From: Globodera rostochiensis
Lineage: Eukaryota > Nematoda > Chromadorea > Rhabditida > Heteroderidae
Reading direction: 5' to 3'
Assembly (NCBI GenBank): GCA_018350325.1
Contig: JAEVLN010000025.1
Coordinates: 537,799-601,798 of the forward strand
Length of the DNA stretch: 64,000 nucleotides
Positions 39,541 to 50,454 of this stretch are shown here, in pieces; positions within the stretch are counted from its first letter, which is position 1, and each line of letters opens with the position of its first letter. The notes under the pieces were generated by a model. That model saw nothing but the letters and a program-made list of their open reading frames with translations. It ran no database searches and was not told the origin of the DNA. Position numbers and translations under genes: made by a program.

Positions 39541-39828
39541 GCCCGTATGCAAAGAACGGGGTAAAGTTACCCAGGTAAGGTTACCCAGGTAAGGTTACCC
39601 AGGTAAGGTTACCCAGGTAAGGTTACCCAGGTAAGGTTACCCAGGTAAGGTTACCCAGGTAAGGTTACCCAGGTAAGGTTACCCAGGTAAGGTTACCCAG
39701 GTAAGGTTACCCGGGTAACTTAACCCACAACTCGGGGTAGTTCATTGAATACGGGTAACGGGTAACGGGTAAGGTTACCCGCAGCTGAGGGTAACCTTAC
39801 CCTTACCCCGTTCTTTGCATACGGGCCC
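39541..39828. mobile_element. Foldback element carrying a 14-bp minisatellite
   Basis: Left end GCCCGTATGCAAAGAACGGG and right end its inverse (CCCGTTCTTTGCATACGGGC). Between them are about 11 tandem GGTTACCCAGGTAA units (39570-39712), then GGGTAACGGGTAACGGGTAA and a palindromic CTGAGGGTAACC stretch. CCCGG flanks both sides (39536-39540 and 39829-39833). Beyond the right flank the tRNA-like unit resumes (GGTTAAGCATTTTCCCCTAT compared with GGGCTAGCATTTTGCCTATT), so the element landed inside the tRNA-like copy. Confidence 0.7.
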
Positions 39829-39926
39829 CCCGGGGTTAAGCATTTTCCCCTATTCTTTTCTTTACTCTACAAACGCGTGACCGGAAACTTGGACCCAAAA
39901 CCCAAAAAATTTTTGGTTTTTCAAAT

Positions 39927-40188
39927 TTGGTGGGCGAACATGTACAAGAGCCAAAACTTTACAAATCATTTGATGAAATATTTGGAAAAGGATGGGACAA
40001 TGAAAGTAATGATTCAAAAGATTTGAACTGTCGTCATGTTAAAGAAGAAGTTCAAGACGTACAAGCTCCAATCACTTCTGATCAGAAAAAATTTGATAAA
40101 ATATTGAAACAGAAATTTGAATGAAATTTATGATGAAAATTGGTCAGAAGACGAAGACAATTCAGCGCCATCAGCGGATGATCTTGAT
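39927..40188 (+). pseudogene. Secreted HTH copy, N-terminal fragment
   Basis: Starts at VGEHVQEPKLYKSFDEIFGK without signal peptide, continues through NCRHVKEEVQDVQAPITSDQ, shifts frame at KFE (40122) and continues as FDEIYDENWSEDEDNSAPSA to about 40188. There it switches to the DNA also found at 37103. No HTH unit. Confidence 0.85.
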
Positions 40189-40689
40189 AATCCGCATTAT
40201 TTATTTGTACTTTTTTTTAAAACATATACAAAAGGTTTAGTTATTGCGCAATATATGGTATAAATGTGTGCATTTATTCAATGTGAATGATTTATGAAAT
40301 TATTTTAATTTTTTTTTACACAAATTCTATCGATTTGTCTTTCCGCCGTTAGTTTATTTTTTAGTGGGCGCATTCGAGTAATGCTGACGCTGAGGTTCTT
40401 CCCCATTAAATTTTGAACATTTTTTCAAAGCCCGTCAATCAGAGGGCATCCATTAATTGGTATTACTTTTACAAAATTTTTTTTGTAAAATAAAAATAAA
40501 AATTTAATGACTTTTAAAAAAGAGCTATTAATTTTTCTGAACGGGTCGATCACACCGCCGAATTCCTCAAAATTTTAATCTGTTAAGCATAAAATAAAAA
40601 GAAACGTTTTCAGTAAAATTCATTGACTAAATTGCGTTTAATTTTGCATTGCTTAAACAAATAAAATAAAAGATTTTTTTAAATTAACA
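40189..40689. other. Segment duplicated at 37103-37430; no gene
   Basis: Non-coding AT-rich DNA, the likely source of the upstream duplicate. 40516-40689 is the 5' region of the Cys-rich ORF. Confidence 0.5.
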
Positions 40690-40893
40690 ATGGAAACGAT
40701 TTTGATCAAATTTTGGACTTTATTTTTGATCGTCTGTTTTCTGATTGATCGGACCAATTCGTGCGGCTTGTTCAGCAAATGTTTTGGCTGTTGTAAAGGT
40801 TGGAATATTGCGGAAAAGGCTAATGGAAAGGTAAATCGAACAAAATTTGTGCGACAACTTTCATTCAATCACACGCAAATTGAGTTTTTTTAA
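40690..40893 (+). CDS. Small Cys-rich secreted protein (first exon)
   Basis: The ATG follows AATTAACA. Residues 1-24 are a signal peptide (METILIKFWTLFLIVCFLID, cleavage after TNS). The mature part starts CGLFSKCFGCCKG, four cysteines in 11 residues. The open frame runs to 67 codons, but GGAAAG|GTAAAT at 40831-40832 is a good splice donor, so exon 1 may end at ANGK with the rest intronic. I do not recognise the family. A deleted relic of the Cys-rich core is at 37437-37475. Confidence 0.5.
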   Translation: METILIKFWTLFLIVCFLIDRTNSCGLFSKCFGCCKGWNIAEKANGKVNRTKFVRQLSFNHTQIEFF

Positions 40894-41990
40894 ATTAAAA
40901 ATTTCATTATTTTTTTTAGCAGTTTTAATGTTTTAATTTGATTTTATCTAAATTTAATAGTTAAAAAAATATTTAAAAATATGCGTTAAATGTTATTAAA
41001 ATTGTCTAATACAATTTTCAGAATTAATAATAATAGAAAATTTGATTTTTAGGCTCACAATTTTCACGAATAACCAACAAAATGTCCGCCGTTCATAACA
41101 GTGCCATGTTAGGTGTTCAACAACGACACGAAAAGTCAGTCCCGGACCATAAGGGAGGGGGTGCCATATTGTTGATCAAAATCTTTTAGAGTTTTGATTA
41201 AAATTAGGGTTTCAGGAATTCTTGATCAACTCGTGGCTTTGTAATTTTAAAAGTTATTTTTAGAAATTCTTCAATGTCTTAAAATTTTGTTTGTCCAAAT
41301 TCAATGTTTTCAAGAGTTTTTTGTTTTTTTGCAACTTGCCAACCATTTTGCAGTCCCCCAAATCAACCTCATTAATCTGTTTAGCATACTCACCCACCAA
41401 TAAGTCAGTCAGTCAGTCAGCACAAAGTTGGGTAAACAAAATTCTGTTGGAGTTGGGGGGGGGGGGCGCTTACCATTTCTTGTGATGGGATTGGGTGAGT
41501 GAGCTGGCACTTGAGGGGCGGAGGTTGATCCGATAATGAAAATCGATTGGATCCCGCATTTTTTTTGCATTAGGTCGAAAATTTTGTTGTTTTAACTTGC
41601 TTACCTGAACCTAAAAAACCCTAGCAAACCTATTTCAAGTAAAAAAGACTTTTTGTCCCTATTTTTGCCACTATTTGGGCGTTTTTTTTGAAAAATTTTT
41701 AGGAAAAATGTAAGAGAATTGGAATTTTCTTGTTTAAAGTTTTAAACTATTATTGTTATTTTTACACACATTTTTTTGCACCTATTTTTGCTTATCAACC
41801 CGGTTTTTAGTAACTATTTTGGCACTTTTTTCACCTATTTTAGGTAACCTAAAACTTGCATTCCTGTTTAAAACAAATTGCCATTTTCACATTTAAAAAG
41901 CATGAAAATAATGGCATTTCTAAACTGTACCCGAAATCAATAGGACTAAATGTTTTTTGTCTCTTTTTTAGAATTTTTTATTTTTTTCGG
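40894..41990. other. Intergenic 5' of the invertase gene
   Basis: 41395-41420 has (CAGT)n. 41600-41860 contains an imperfect inverted repeat (GCTTACCTGAACCTAAAA and TTTTAGGTAACC) typical of a short non-autonomous element. 41456-41467 is a poly-G run. No further exon of the Cys-rich gene could be fixed. A TTTTTTAG acceptor-like site at 41966-41971 lies 20 bases before the GH32 start. Confidence 0.45.
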
Positions 41991-44900
41991 ATGACTAAAA
42001 AGCGTACCATATTGATCACGCTGATCAGCATCGGCATTGTAGTGGCAGTGCTTGCCTGGGGCATCATTCGGTCAATGTTGCCTTAGGCAACAAAAATTTC
42101 AAAATTTTTTTAAATTTAACACACAACATTTATAGTAATCAGTCCAATGCCTCCAACACAACCCGGCTTATCTCTGTGCCCATCGAAATTCGTCGGTCTT
42201 CTATTCTGCACATTTGGCTCAAAACGCGTTCGGCCTCTCAGGTCGGTCGACATTTGATCTCTGATTAATACTTAAATTGATCACTAATTGAATACTCAAA
42301 TTGATCACTTATGAATACTCAAATTTGATCTGTGATTGAAATACTGAAATTTGATCGCTGATTGAATACTATTTGATGATCGAGTATCCAAATTTGGTCT
42401 ATGATTTAATTGCCTATTCGTTTCTTCTCCCCTCAAAAGGAAGTGCCGGCTCGTATTCGAATTCGACACCAGTCCATGGACAATGTGACATTGGCCAACA
42501 CGGACCAGCACGTGGAGTTTGAGTTTCACGAGCTGTCACTTCAGCTGGAGGGGCCGGCAAAGCTTGAATGGACCAGCGCAGGTGGGAACCGGTGATCAAA
42601 GACCAATTACCATCGATCCAAAAGATCATGGATCAATAAAGACCGATCAGTACAAAACAGCTGATCAAAAACTATTTCAAATTTGAAAAGATGATCTGAC
42701 GATCAGAAAAAATTAGCAATTTAAGTGAACAGATTTTTGTTATATTTTGTGAAAGATGATCAGAGTTTAAATTTGAATTAAAACTGATCAAAGAATTTTT
42801 TTCTTATTTTTCAATTCTGTTGCTCACCAGACACCCATGTCTCCTACATTTACGTGTACGAGCCGGAAAATGTGCTGACGCGCGGCATCCGTCCGGCATT
42901 CATTGCCAACGCGGCACGGTTTCCGGACGTGCGCGAGGGGTACCATTTCCGGCCGCCGTTGGGCTGGATGAACGACCCCAACGGGTTCAGCAAGTTCGGT
43001 AATGATGCCTTACCAATGTGTTTTTATGTAAATACACATAATAGTTTTTAAATATTAATTATAAATTTTTCTATTCTTTTTTAATGGTAAAAAGACGATT
43101 TGTTCCCGGTCAATTCGTTCGTTTCCGCCCGATTTATTCACTTAATGCGCACCCTTTAATTCAAGAGAACGGGTGCCGTTCTTTTTCGCCCGTTTGTTTT
43201 TCAATTATTTCTTCAAAGCGGTTCAAAATGTAATTTAAAAGCTTTTCTGGCACAACATTTTGATAGTGGCTTTGAATTCGGCACTTTAGAAAATTTGTTG
43301 AACAATTTTTTAGATGTTTTGGTGCCTTTTTTAAGGGACTAAATCGGGTTATGGCCACGAAAACTGGGCAAGGGAATGAATCGAGAAGGTAATACAATAC
43401 ACTCACTGATCTGGTTTCTGAATATTGTGAAAAAAGGCATTTTTGGACAATTGTCCCCGCAGGCGACCACTTCCATCTGTTCTACCAGCACTACCCGCAC
43501 GCGTTGCACTGGAACGCCATGCACTGGGGCCACGCCGTCAGCCGGGACTTGGTCGGTCAGCAGAGCAAAAAATTGACATAATTAAAATCCGTTACCAAAA
43601 TTGCCCGGATTTTGGATCCGGTTTAGAACATATGGCCGGGAGGGATTTTTCCGGAAAATTTCAAATGCAGAAAAATACGAAAGTGCTGCTCCAAAAACCC
43701 GGAAAATTCCGGGCGGGTGTCCGGGCCGGCTCCGGGCACTTGAGGCTGGTAGGTAAACCAAACAAAATTTTATCAGACCCCAATCCGGGTGTTTCGAAAC
43801 AAATTTTTTTGTTGTTGTTTTTGGAATTGAATACCGGACGCCTTACAATGTTATCTGGCTTATAATGCCTTATCAAAACATATCATCTATCACGATCACG
43901 TTAAGGTCAATTGGGTGCACCAGCCCATCTTTCTGCTGCCTGACCCCGCGGTTGGGCTGGAGCATGCCGGTGCTGGCGGCATTTATTCCGGCTCCGCTGT
44001 GGTGGTGGCGGCGGCGGCGGACGGTGGTGAACAGCGGCGGCCGCCCACCATGGTCGTGTTCTACACGGACTCCTTGACCGGTCTGCCTGGCAGCAAAACT
44101 AATTTAAAAAAATCCATATCTACCGGCCTGGGCCAGTTCGGCACCGATCGTTTCGGCGCCGGCAAGTTTGAAACATCACAAACCTTTTTGTTAGTTTAGA
44201 AAATCCACAGAATCTTGACATCATTCGAAAGCACTATGTCTGTAGCTATGGTAAATATGGATCTGAGGGCCCAGGCTCAAAATCACTCAAAACCATTTTA
44301 ATAGCGTTTTTTTAGGTGTGAAACCGATAGAACAATCAACTATTTTTTGCCGAAGCCTAAGCCTAAGGTGGCTTAGGCCTAAGCCTAAGCAAGGGATCCT
44401 TCCTTTGCTTTTACAAAATTTGAACCAGTTCAAAAACCTGCTTAAATTCTCGTCCCAATAAATTTTTGATTGTCTATCGGTTTCAGCACCTAAGATACCC
44501 TATTAATGGTTTTGAGTAATTTTGAGCCTGGGCTTTCAGATCCATATTTTTCAATTGCTATATTAGAAACCAAATATATTATTAAATTTTTATTTACTTC
44601 ACCAATGATAAGTTAGAATGATCGAGCCGAAACGACCGGACCTTACTATCTACCGTATAGCATCCCCTTCCGAAATTTTGGAATCCATTGACAGTGTGAT
44701 GCCCACTGAATTTTGAAATCTTCTAAAGTATATGCCCCCCTCCGCCCTCATTTTGTAAGGTCGCGTGCCGTTGCAATTCCAACGGATGGTTACCACAACG
44801 GGTGGCATTGTGCCCGAACGTCCGGCCATCACCGTCATCGGCGAGGTGCCGCCCGGCCTTGGTCTCACGGAGGATTTTCGGGACCCTAACGGTCTGAACA

Positions 44901-46866
44901 ATATTTTTTAGGTAAATAAAAATTGGTGTTGTTTTTTGCAGTTTTTATGGGGCCTGATGGACGATGGAAAATGGTGTTGAGCAGCAAGGACGAGCGAGGC
45001 GGAGTCGTTCTTCTCTATGAAACGACGGACAAACAGGTAAATTGAGAACAAAACATTTTCAAAAATTTCTCCGAATTATTTTTTAATAAAAATTTTAGTA
45101 AAAATCTGAGAAAAAATCTACAAAACATTAAGCATTTTTGGCATCTGCTTTTATAGACCTAAGGCATCATATGTCAGTCTATTTTTGACATTGTTGCCTT
45201 GTTTTCCTGTCTTCAGTCATTTTCTGATCGTTATTTTCGTTTTCTTGCCTAAGGCATTTTCTGATCGCTTTTTCTAGCTTTAGATTCTGCCCTCGGGCAT
45301 TCTCACACATTTATTTAATGGTTTGCCCATAGGCGATGACCAACTGGCGTTTTGTTGACGTGCTGCACCGGGACTCTCGATTGAACACCAGAGTGGTCGA
45401 ATGTGCGGCACTGTTGCCGCTGACGCGTCGGCACAATGGTGGAGTCGGTGGCACTCTTTGGGTGCTGTTGTATGGTCAGCTGGACTCGTTGGACCCGCGC
45501 ACGGGCAGGCGAAACATGTCACCCGCCCTCGTCGGCACGTTTGACGGCATGCACTTTCGCGAACTGTTCGAGCAGGTATTTGTTGGAAAAAATCCGAAAT
45601 CTGTTCCAATAATCAAAATAATCTGTTCGTATTGCTCTGGGCTGATCACTAAAAGTAAATACTTAGCAAAAATTTGACCATTTTTCAAATAGAAACTGGA
45701 CTTCGGCGCTGGCTCGTACGCCTTCCAGGTATTTTTTTTTTGTCAAAGCTTAAATACATTTTACAAATTTCACCCCTTCCCCCCCCCCCCCAGGGGTTTT
45801 ATGATGAATCGTTGGACAAAACATTGATGATCGGCTGGTTGGCCAACTGGCACGACTATGACGGCGAAACAAAAGCCGACTTTCCCACGTCAATGACCGT
45901 TCCAAGGCAAATTCTGATCAGCAGCGACGGAACGGTAGAGAAAATTTTTTTTAAAATTAAAAAAAAAATTTAATTTAGGCCCTCCTTACACCTCCAATCG
46001 ATTTGAGTCAACTGCGTGCGCAACGTCTTGACGACGGTCGTCTCTTGCAAAGCGGACAAACTGTGCCGTTGCCCAGCGGCACAGCCGAAATTCGACTTGT
46101 TGTTCGTCAAGAACTGCTCCAACTTCACGCTGCCACTGTCCAACTGGAGGCTGATCATCCCAAGGTGTCAAATTTACTATTAAACACGACAAATATACGA
46201 TAATATTCATCTTTAAACTGACTCATCGCCGGGTGTTATCATATCGCCGGAGGGCCTAGAAATTGTTGCGGGAACTTTGCGCAGTCCACCCGAACGCCTG
46301 ATTGCGCTAGGGGCACGCCCAACGGAGCTGCACATTTTTTTGGACACCGGCTCCATCGAGGTGTTCGCTGACGGTGGACGATGGGTCGGTGAGTGTTGAA
46401 GAGTTTGTTTTTTGTTTTTAAATAAGATACCAAAAATTCAGAATTTTTGTACCCCCCCCCCCCCCCCCCTCCTTTCACTAATTATAAAATAAGGAGAATT
46501 TTTTTGGTCATTTTTTGGGTTTTGGTTTTTTTTGGGGTTTACCTACTCCCAGTTGACCCAAAACCCAAAACCAAAAAACTTTGTTCCAATTTTTTGTACA
46601 AAAAACCCAAAAAATTTTTTGGTTTTGGGTCCGGACTCTAACATGAATTGGCATTTATGTTGTCTAACACAAAAAAATTGTGCTCGGATTCAAACAACAA
46701 AATTTCAAAAATTCATTTTGCCAAAAAACATCTCCAAGGCACCCATCGACTCGACGGCTTCGGTCGCTTCACCGGCATTCGTCTCCGGGGCGAACTTAGC
46801 GCGGTGGTGCACTCGGAGGTGTGGGCACTGAACGGTGCCGAGTTTCGAGGCCGACTTGTCCAATAA
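41991..46866 (+). CDS. GH32 beta-fructofuranosidase (invertase-like), 14 exons
   Basis: Exons 41991-42070, 42136-42241, 42440-42581, 42831-42998, 43463-43551, 43906-44080, 44760-44891, 44942-45036, 45333-45575, 45693-45728, 45794-45934, 45979-46164, 46253-46388 and 46739-46866 join in phase to 618 aa. Residues 8-26 are one hydrophobic segment after MTKKR, reading as a type II signal anchor or uncleaved leader. Catalytic landmarks are WMNDPNG (155-161, nucleophile D158), FYQHYPHALHW and MHWGHAVSRDL, DFRDP (292-296, transition-state Asp 295) and VECA (acid/base E352, where the family usually has ECP). IGWLANW and MTVPRQI follow, and the C-terminal beta-sandwich ends with FLDTGSIEVFADGG. GH32 enzymes hydrolyse sucrose or fructans. 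Exon GC content is far above the flanks. Plant-parasitic nematode GH32 genes are known as bacterial acquisitions. Every intron is GT-AG, but the intron 12 acceptor (CCGGAG) is weak. Confidence 0.9.
44355..44390. repeat. Interstitial telomere-like repeat in GH32 intron 6
   Basis: GCCTAAGCCTAAGG followed by TGGCTTAGGC and CTAAGCCTAAGC: the nematode telomere hexamer TTAGGC in both orientations, palindromically arranged. Confidence 0.7.
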
Positions 46867-47339
46867 TAATAATAATTCAAACAAATTTTTCAAACTTTCA
46901 AGATTTACTCACCTTTATTTGTTTTGCGATTAAAAAAATTATAGTCCATAAATGCTCGGTTTTGAACAATGTAAAGATTTAAAAAACAAACTCTGTTGCA
47001 AAATGCGGTGCCAATTCCTTTATCACTTTTCAGCATTTCTGCTAAATGTTGCAGAAATTAACAAAATAATTAATCGTCTAATTTTCATTGCCTGCAATGA
47101 CTTAAAAATTTTTTAAAATTTGCTAATAATTGTAGTAATAAAATATTGCTAAAAAAAATCAATGTTTATTAATCAATGCTTTATATTGATTTGCTGAAAA
47201 GATCAAAGCGTTCAAAGCCAAATTATTTTAATATTAAATAATTAAAGCAACATAATTTAATTTAAATCGAAAAAAAATTCTATTTATTAAATACAGATAA
47301 TAAACCTAAGTTTAGGTTTTAGTCCTAGCCCAAGCTAAA
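46867..47339 (-). pseudogene. Relic signal peptide and upstream block of an HTH gene
   Basis: On the minus strand the ATG at 47088 starts MKIRRLIILLISATFSRNA, a decayed family leader. Upstream of it 47089-47260 is the standard family A block, ending TTGCAGGCA. Downstream coding is lost; the 3' end of the GH32 gene lies 220 bp away. Confidence 0.65.
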
Positions 47340-47520
47340 TCAGAGTTTTCTGAGTTTGAAACAAATATTTTGAAACAATTTGATGAAATAAAAAGCAAAT
47401 GTAAGAAGGCAAAACTCAAAAACATTTCAAAGAATAAAGTCGATCAAACAATTGCAAAAAAATTTGGCGTTTGTGACAGAACAATTCGTGAAGTCCGCGC
47501 AAATAATCGATTTTTCTAAA
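47340..47520 (+). pseudogene. Isolated HTH unit 2 fragment
   Basis: Reads SEFETNILKQFDEIKSKCKK, then QTIAKKFGVCDRTI, ending in EVRANN*. Only unit 2, with no start or flanking units. Confidence 0.7.
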
Positions 47521-47559
47521 TAAAAGATAAATTTTTATTATCTGTAATTATTTATTATT

Positions 47560-48078
47560 TTAATTGAAAGAATTTTGGCTTTGAACGAATTGATCTTTTT
47601 AAGAAACCAATAAAAAGCATTGGATTAATAAACATTGACTTTTATTGACAAAAAAATTAGTCATAGTTTGGGTGTTGGTCGCTCAACAATTTATAGATGG
47701 ATTAAAAAATTCGGTCTAAAAAAAGAAATAAAGTCTAAATCAAAGTTTTCTGAGTTCGAAAAAAGTGAAATTTTGAAACAATTTGATGAAATAAAAAGCA
47801 AATGTAAAAAGGCAAAACTCAAAAATCTTTCAATGCGCGAACTCGATGAGAAAATTGCAAAAAAATTGGGCGTTTGTAGAACAACAATTATTGAATGGAA
47901 GCGCGAATTTGGCCTTTCTGTCAGCCACAAAATTTCTGACGCAACAAAAATTGGAATTTTGAAGAAATATGCCAAAATGAAAAGAAATAATCCGAAAATG
48001 CCAAATGCCGTAATTGTTGATCTGTTAAAAATTTCAAGAGAAAGCTTACGTAAATGGAAAAAACAATTTGGAACCTAA
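47560..48078 (+). pseudogene. Truncated HTH copy: upstream block fused to HTH unit 1
   Basis: 47560-47654 is the upstream block (GATCTTTTTAAGAAACCAAT, AATAAACATTGACTTTTATT). It joins directly to SHSLGVGRSTIYRWIKKFG, deleting the leader, FDEIF motif, linker and start of unit 1. From 47655 the frame is open to 48078 with half of unit 1, intact unit 2 (GVCRTTIIEWKREFG) and unit 3 (DLLKISRESLRKWKKQF), ending GT. The first in-frame ATG is in unit 2 (near 47833). A non-secreted two-unit protein could be produced, but I treat it as a deletion pseudogene. Confidence 0.7.
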
Positions 48079-48195
48079 TATACGGACTTTTTAGGCCTTT
48101 GACTCAACGTTAAAGATGCTTTTTGGATCGGATTATTTGAATTTTTTTTTTTTATTTATTGAATTTTTGTTGTTTTTATTAAAAGTATTATTTTG

Positions 48196-49410
48196 GGCGG
48201 GGGGAAGTTTGGACACCGGGAAGTTTGGGCACCAGGAAGTTTAGGCACTGCAATACAAATATAAAAAATTAAAATTTTAAAATTTTCGCCATCTTAGGTT
48301 CTCATAAACACTTTGGAGCTTTTATCGTAAGCATTTCAAACCCATTATTGCTTAAAGTGATTACCCTTCTTGGCCATGAGGTTTTAAAACAATTGAAGAC
48401 AATGGGAAAGATATTTTTGAATAATAAAAAAATAATTTTTGTTTCACCCCTGACCATTACAATGTCACCCCATTTCCAGTCCCGGTTTTTCCTGATCCCG
48501 GTTTTCACGGTCCAGCGGTCAATCTCGGTCCCGTTCCCAAAAATCCCGGTCCCGGCCAACTCTAATTAGAACTAGGGTTGAGCGGGACCGGTACCGGGAC
48601 CGGGACGGGATTTCCCGGTTTTTTCAGGTCCCGGTCGGGACGGGACTTTTTGAAACTGAAAGTCCCGGTCCCGGTTTTTTGGTCCCGCCGGGACCGGGAC
48701 CAACCGGGACTAAATTTACACCCCTAATGATGGCATCATCGACCGACAATTTCAATCTTTTTTACAAGGGACTCCCCATAGAACTCGGTGTCTTAGTGTG
48801 TTGTCTTCCGGCAAGTCAAATGTTTGTGTCGGGTTCGAGTCCGCTTGAGTAAAAACATTTATTTATCCTTTTTCCTCTACTCACATAATTTTCTTCCCCT
48901 AATAATAAAAATATTTTAATAATTTTTAAATATTTTTTAATTAAATTGCGAGCTAAATCAAAAATTTTTGAAATAAATTCATCACATCTTCCTGAATTTT
49001 TGCTTCTATTTTCTTAAAAATATCATTAAAATGTTCAAAAAATTTCTCCGGCGGCGCCTGTCGGCACCGCCGGACATCCTCTACACTTACGTAAACCAGT
49101 TTTTTTCTCTGAAATTCCGAGCAAAATTCATAATTTTGCTAAAATTTTGATTAACTTTCTTAACAAAATTGAGTCAAATTTCAAAAATTTTTCTCAGGAA
49201 GATATTTTTGAATAACAAAAATCCCGGTTTTTCCCAAAAGTCCCGGTCCCGGCCAACTCTAATTAGAACTTAATACTTTTGTTTGTCGAAAATTAAATTC
49301 CATGCAATAATGTACAAAACAAGTCAAGAATGAATGCTTTTTTTATAATTTATTTTTTTAAATTTGTATTGCGGTGCCTAAACTTCCCGGTGCCCAAACT
49401 TCATGTCGCC
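48196..49410. mobile_element. Non-autonomous DNA transposon with 8-bp target duplication
   Basis: TTATTTTG is exact at 48188-48195 and 49411-49418. Both ends begin GGCG and contain inverted runs of GAAGTTTGGGCACC units (three at the left, two at the right), then GCAATACAAAT. The total is 1215 bp without a transposase. Inside are nested GGGACCGGGA fragments (48475-48720, 49215-49262), a GC hairpin (49048-49073) and a tRNA-T-arm-like GGGTTCGAGTCCGC at 48829. Confidence 0.8.
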
Positions 49411-49418
49411 TTATTTTG

Positions 49419-50454
49419 ACCCGCCTGCCCCTCGAAACCGGATTTGTCCCAACACAACGTCAAAGGAGCAAAAGTTGGAGAAAACGGCTTTTTCGAACCC
49501 ATACTTTTTGAGCTGTACCAGCGCAGGGGAGTACTTTTTAAAAATTTTGTAAAAATAACAATACGAACGAAGTGCGCAAACTTGATTTCTGTTAGAGTTG
49601 GCCGGGACCGGGATTTTTGGGAAAAATCGGCACCTATAGACCGGGACCGTGAAAGCCGGGACCGGGACCAACATTTTGAAACCGGGAAACGGGAAAAACC
49701 CGGGACTGGCAATGGGAAATTTTTTTTGTAATGGTCAAGGAGTAAAAATTGTTTTTTTTTATTCAAAAAATATTCCCCATTGTCTTCAACTTCAATTACA
49801 TATTCCATTTTTTGACAATTCTGCTACGATAAGATGGGGGGTCTGAATCTGAATTGAGCACTTTTGAGATTTTAAATATTTTCTCGGTAAAATTCGGATA
49901 ATAATACCCTTTAGCAAAGGTCCCTTTTTCTTTTGTAATTCTTACCGTTTCGTCCAATTTAAATTTCAAAATTTTTTTTGGCATTTCCTTTTCTCCATAT
50001 ACTTTTTTCTGGCATTTTCGCACAATTTTCCTAACAGAAACGTTAAAAATTATAAAAATGCCGACTCCGTATTTACACGCAAAAAAATATTACTGATTCT
50101 TCAGCTGACTAATCTGGCTCAGGAGAATTATTTAAATATTTTAAAATTTTTGACCAAAATTAACTTAAAAATATTTCATTAAAATTCTTACAGTCATAAG
50201 TGAGCCGAAAACGTAGCAATTTCCGAAGAAAATCGATTAATTACTTAATTAAAGAGCGATTTCATCAGATAACGGAAATATTTTGACATGAAAGAATTTT
50301 GCAACGTTTTATTTTATTTCATTATTTAAGTAATTTATAAATTTAATTAATTACGTATTGCGTTGCCAAAAATTTATATGAAGCGAAATTTATCTTAAAT
50401 AATTCTAATAAAAAATAAGACAATGTTTTATTATGTTTAAGAATAAATTTAATC
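49419..50454. other. Intergenic; GGGACCGGGA fragment, family B 5' flank
   Basis: 49590-49720 is another copy of the GGGACCGGGA repeat. 50300-50454 resembles 33560-33689 upstream of the other family B gene. No gene. Confidence 0.5.

Noticed and set aside
39570..39712. Regularly spaced short repeats, considered as CRISPR
   Set aside because: Units are contiguous 14-mers without spacers and the window is eukaryotic.
43161..43876. ORFs within GH32 introns 4 and 5
   Set aside because: They cross well-supported splice sites, are in other frames or strands, and show no domain.
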